The notes beneath the pieces are model-generated. The model did no database searches. It saw nothing but the letters and a program-made list of their open reading frames with translations, and had not been told where the DNA came from. A program made the translations under genes and the position numbers. A stretch of 46,365 nucleotides of DNA from Burkholderiaceae bacterium (GTDB taxonomy: Bacteria > Pseudomonadota > Gammaproteobacteria > Burkholderiales > Burkholderiaceae_B): positions 1 through 46,365 of the forward strand of contig JADZBO010000095.1 of the NCBI GenBank assembly GCA_020851995.1, read 5' to 3'. Below, in pieces: positions 46,094 to 46,365 of the stretch (position 1 is the stretch's first letter; each line of letters opens with the position of its first letter).

Positions 46094-46365
46094 TTCGCGA
46101 GCGCCGTCCGGAAGTAGGCGATCGTCTTCTCAAGGCCTTGTTCGAGCGCAACCTTGGGCTCCCAGCCGAGAACCGATTTTGCGCGCGTGATGTCAGGCTG
46201 GCGCTGCTTCGGATCATCCTGTGGCAATGGCATGAAAATCAGTTTGCTTTTCGAGCCCGTCAGGCGCAGCACCCGTTCGGCGAGCTCAATCATCGTGAAC
46301 TCGCCGGGGTTGCCCATGTTGATGGGGCCTGTGACTGCATCATCGGAATTCATCAGTCGCATGAA
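46090..46365 (-). CDS. UDP-glucuronate decarboxylase-like epimerase, C-terminal fragment
   Basis: The last 91 residues of a gene whose start lies beyond the right edge. [16 protein letters not shown], then [18 protein letters not shown] and [17 protein letters not shown] are characteristic of the C-terminal part of UDP-xylose synthase/UDP-glucuronate decarboxylase-like short-chain dehydrogenases. These convert UDP-glucuronate to UDP-xylose; the NAD-binding loop and catalytic Tyr-Lys are outside the window, so activity cannot be judged. Its stop overlaps the GtrB-like start by 4 bases, placing it at the head of the GtrB-GtrA unit. Confidence 0.85.
   Translation of the reverse strand, partial: FMRLMNSDDAVTGPINMGNPGEFTMIELAERVLRLTGSKSKLIFMPLPQDDPKQRQPDITRAKSVLGWEPKVALEQGLEKTIAYFRTALAK

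Noticed and set aside
1..46365. tRNA, rRNA, CRISPR arrays, insertion sequences, integrase or JUMPstart element
   Set aside because: I looked for clover-leaf-like stretches, regularly spaced repeats, transposase-like frames and a JUMPstart-like GGCGGTAGCGTG motif by eye and found no convincing case; a covariance-model and HMM scan would settle it.

Overview
The window is one large surface-polysaccharide (O-antigen, capsule or exopolysaccharide) biosynthesis island of a Gram-negative bacterium. Family content and the high GC of most of the window point to Pseudomonadota, probably Betaproteobacteria; that placement is inferred, because no rRNA or other phylogenetic marker is present. About 38 protein-coding features are supported. 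I see no tRNA, rRNA, CRISPR array, insertion sequence or integrase. Both window ends cut through genes.

Layout. (1) 1-4585 is visibly AT-richer. It holds the 3' end of a glycosyltransferase-like gene, a capsule-synthesis-like glycosyltransferase, then on the minus strand an ATP-grasp ligase overlapping a calcineurin-like phosphoesterase, and a PseB-type UDP-GlcNAc 4,6-dehydratase. (2) 4828-8472 (+) encodes an acyltransferase-3/SGNH O-acetyltransferase and a polytopic membrane protein. (3) 8443-26361 (-) is a roughly 18-kb tightly packed operon-like run. Read from its 5' end it encodes a WecA/TagO-like initiating phosphoglycosyltransferase, a GDP-fucose synthase, a PglK-like ABC flippase, HlpA-like and GT4 glycosyltransferases, a glutamine-dependent asparagine synthetase homologue, a pair of paralogous unclassified GT-B-like proteins, a GT2, and a LIC_10190-type membrane protein. 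(4) 26581-32398 (+) encodes an FkbM-like methyltransferase, a second acyltransferase/SGNH protein, a third HlpA-like transferase, and a Wzy/WaaL-type polymerase or ligase with a C-terminal soluble domain. (5) 32404-33222 (-) is an FkbM methyltransferase. (6) 33641-43945 (+) encodes two stand-alone SGNH proteins, RmlA, RmlC, a third acyltransferase/SGNH protein, GtrA, a broken fusion of a FAD oxidoreductase with a membrane protein, and a polytopic membrane protein. (7) 44099-46365 (-) is a GtrA/GtrB cassette with a small membrane protein and the 3' end of a UDP-glucuronate decarboxylase-like gene.

How it may work together (inference). The WecA-like protein would load a first sugar-1-phosphate onto undecaprenyl phosphate. 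The cytoplasmic glycosyltransferases would extend the repeat with deoxy sugars (fucose, possibly rhamnose or a pseudaminic-type sugar). AsnB could amidate an acidic group, the FkbM proteins could methylate, and the PglK-like ABC protein could flip the lipid-linked oligosaccharide, since no Wzx is visible. The Wzy-like protein would then polymerise or ligate it. Three membrane O-acetyltransferases and the GtrA/GtrB plus GT-C-like proteins would decorate the chain on the periplasmic side.

Most notable: the abrupt junction near 41.2 kb that removes most of a FAD oxidoreductase and the 5' part of a membrane-protein gene; the two paralogues of a family I cannot place (15266-16645 and 17912-19174) flanking a GT4 gene; the ATP-grasp/phosphoesterase pair; an in-frame 18-bp tandem repeat inside a GT4 gene; and expansion of acyltransferase/SGNH and HlpA-like families within one locus.
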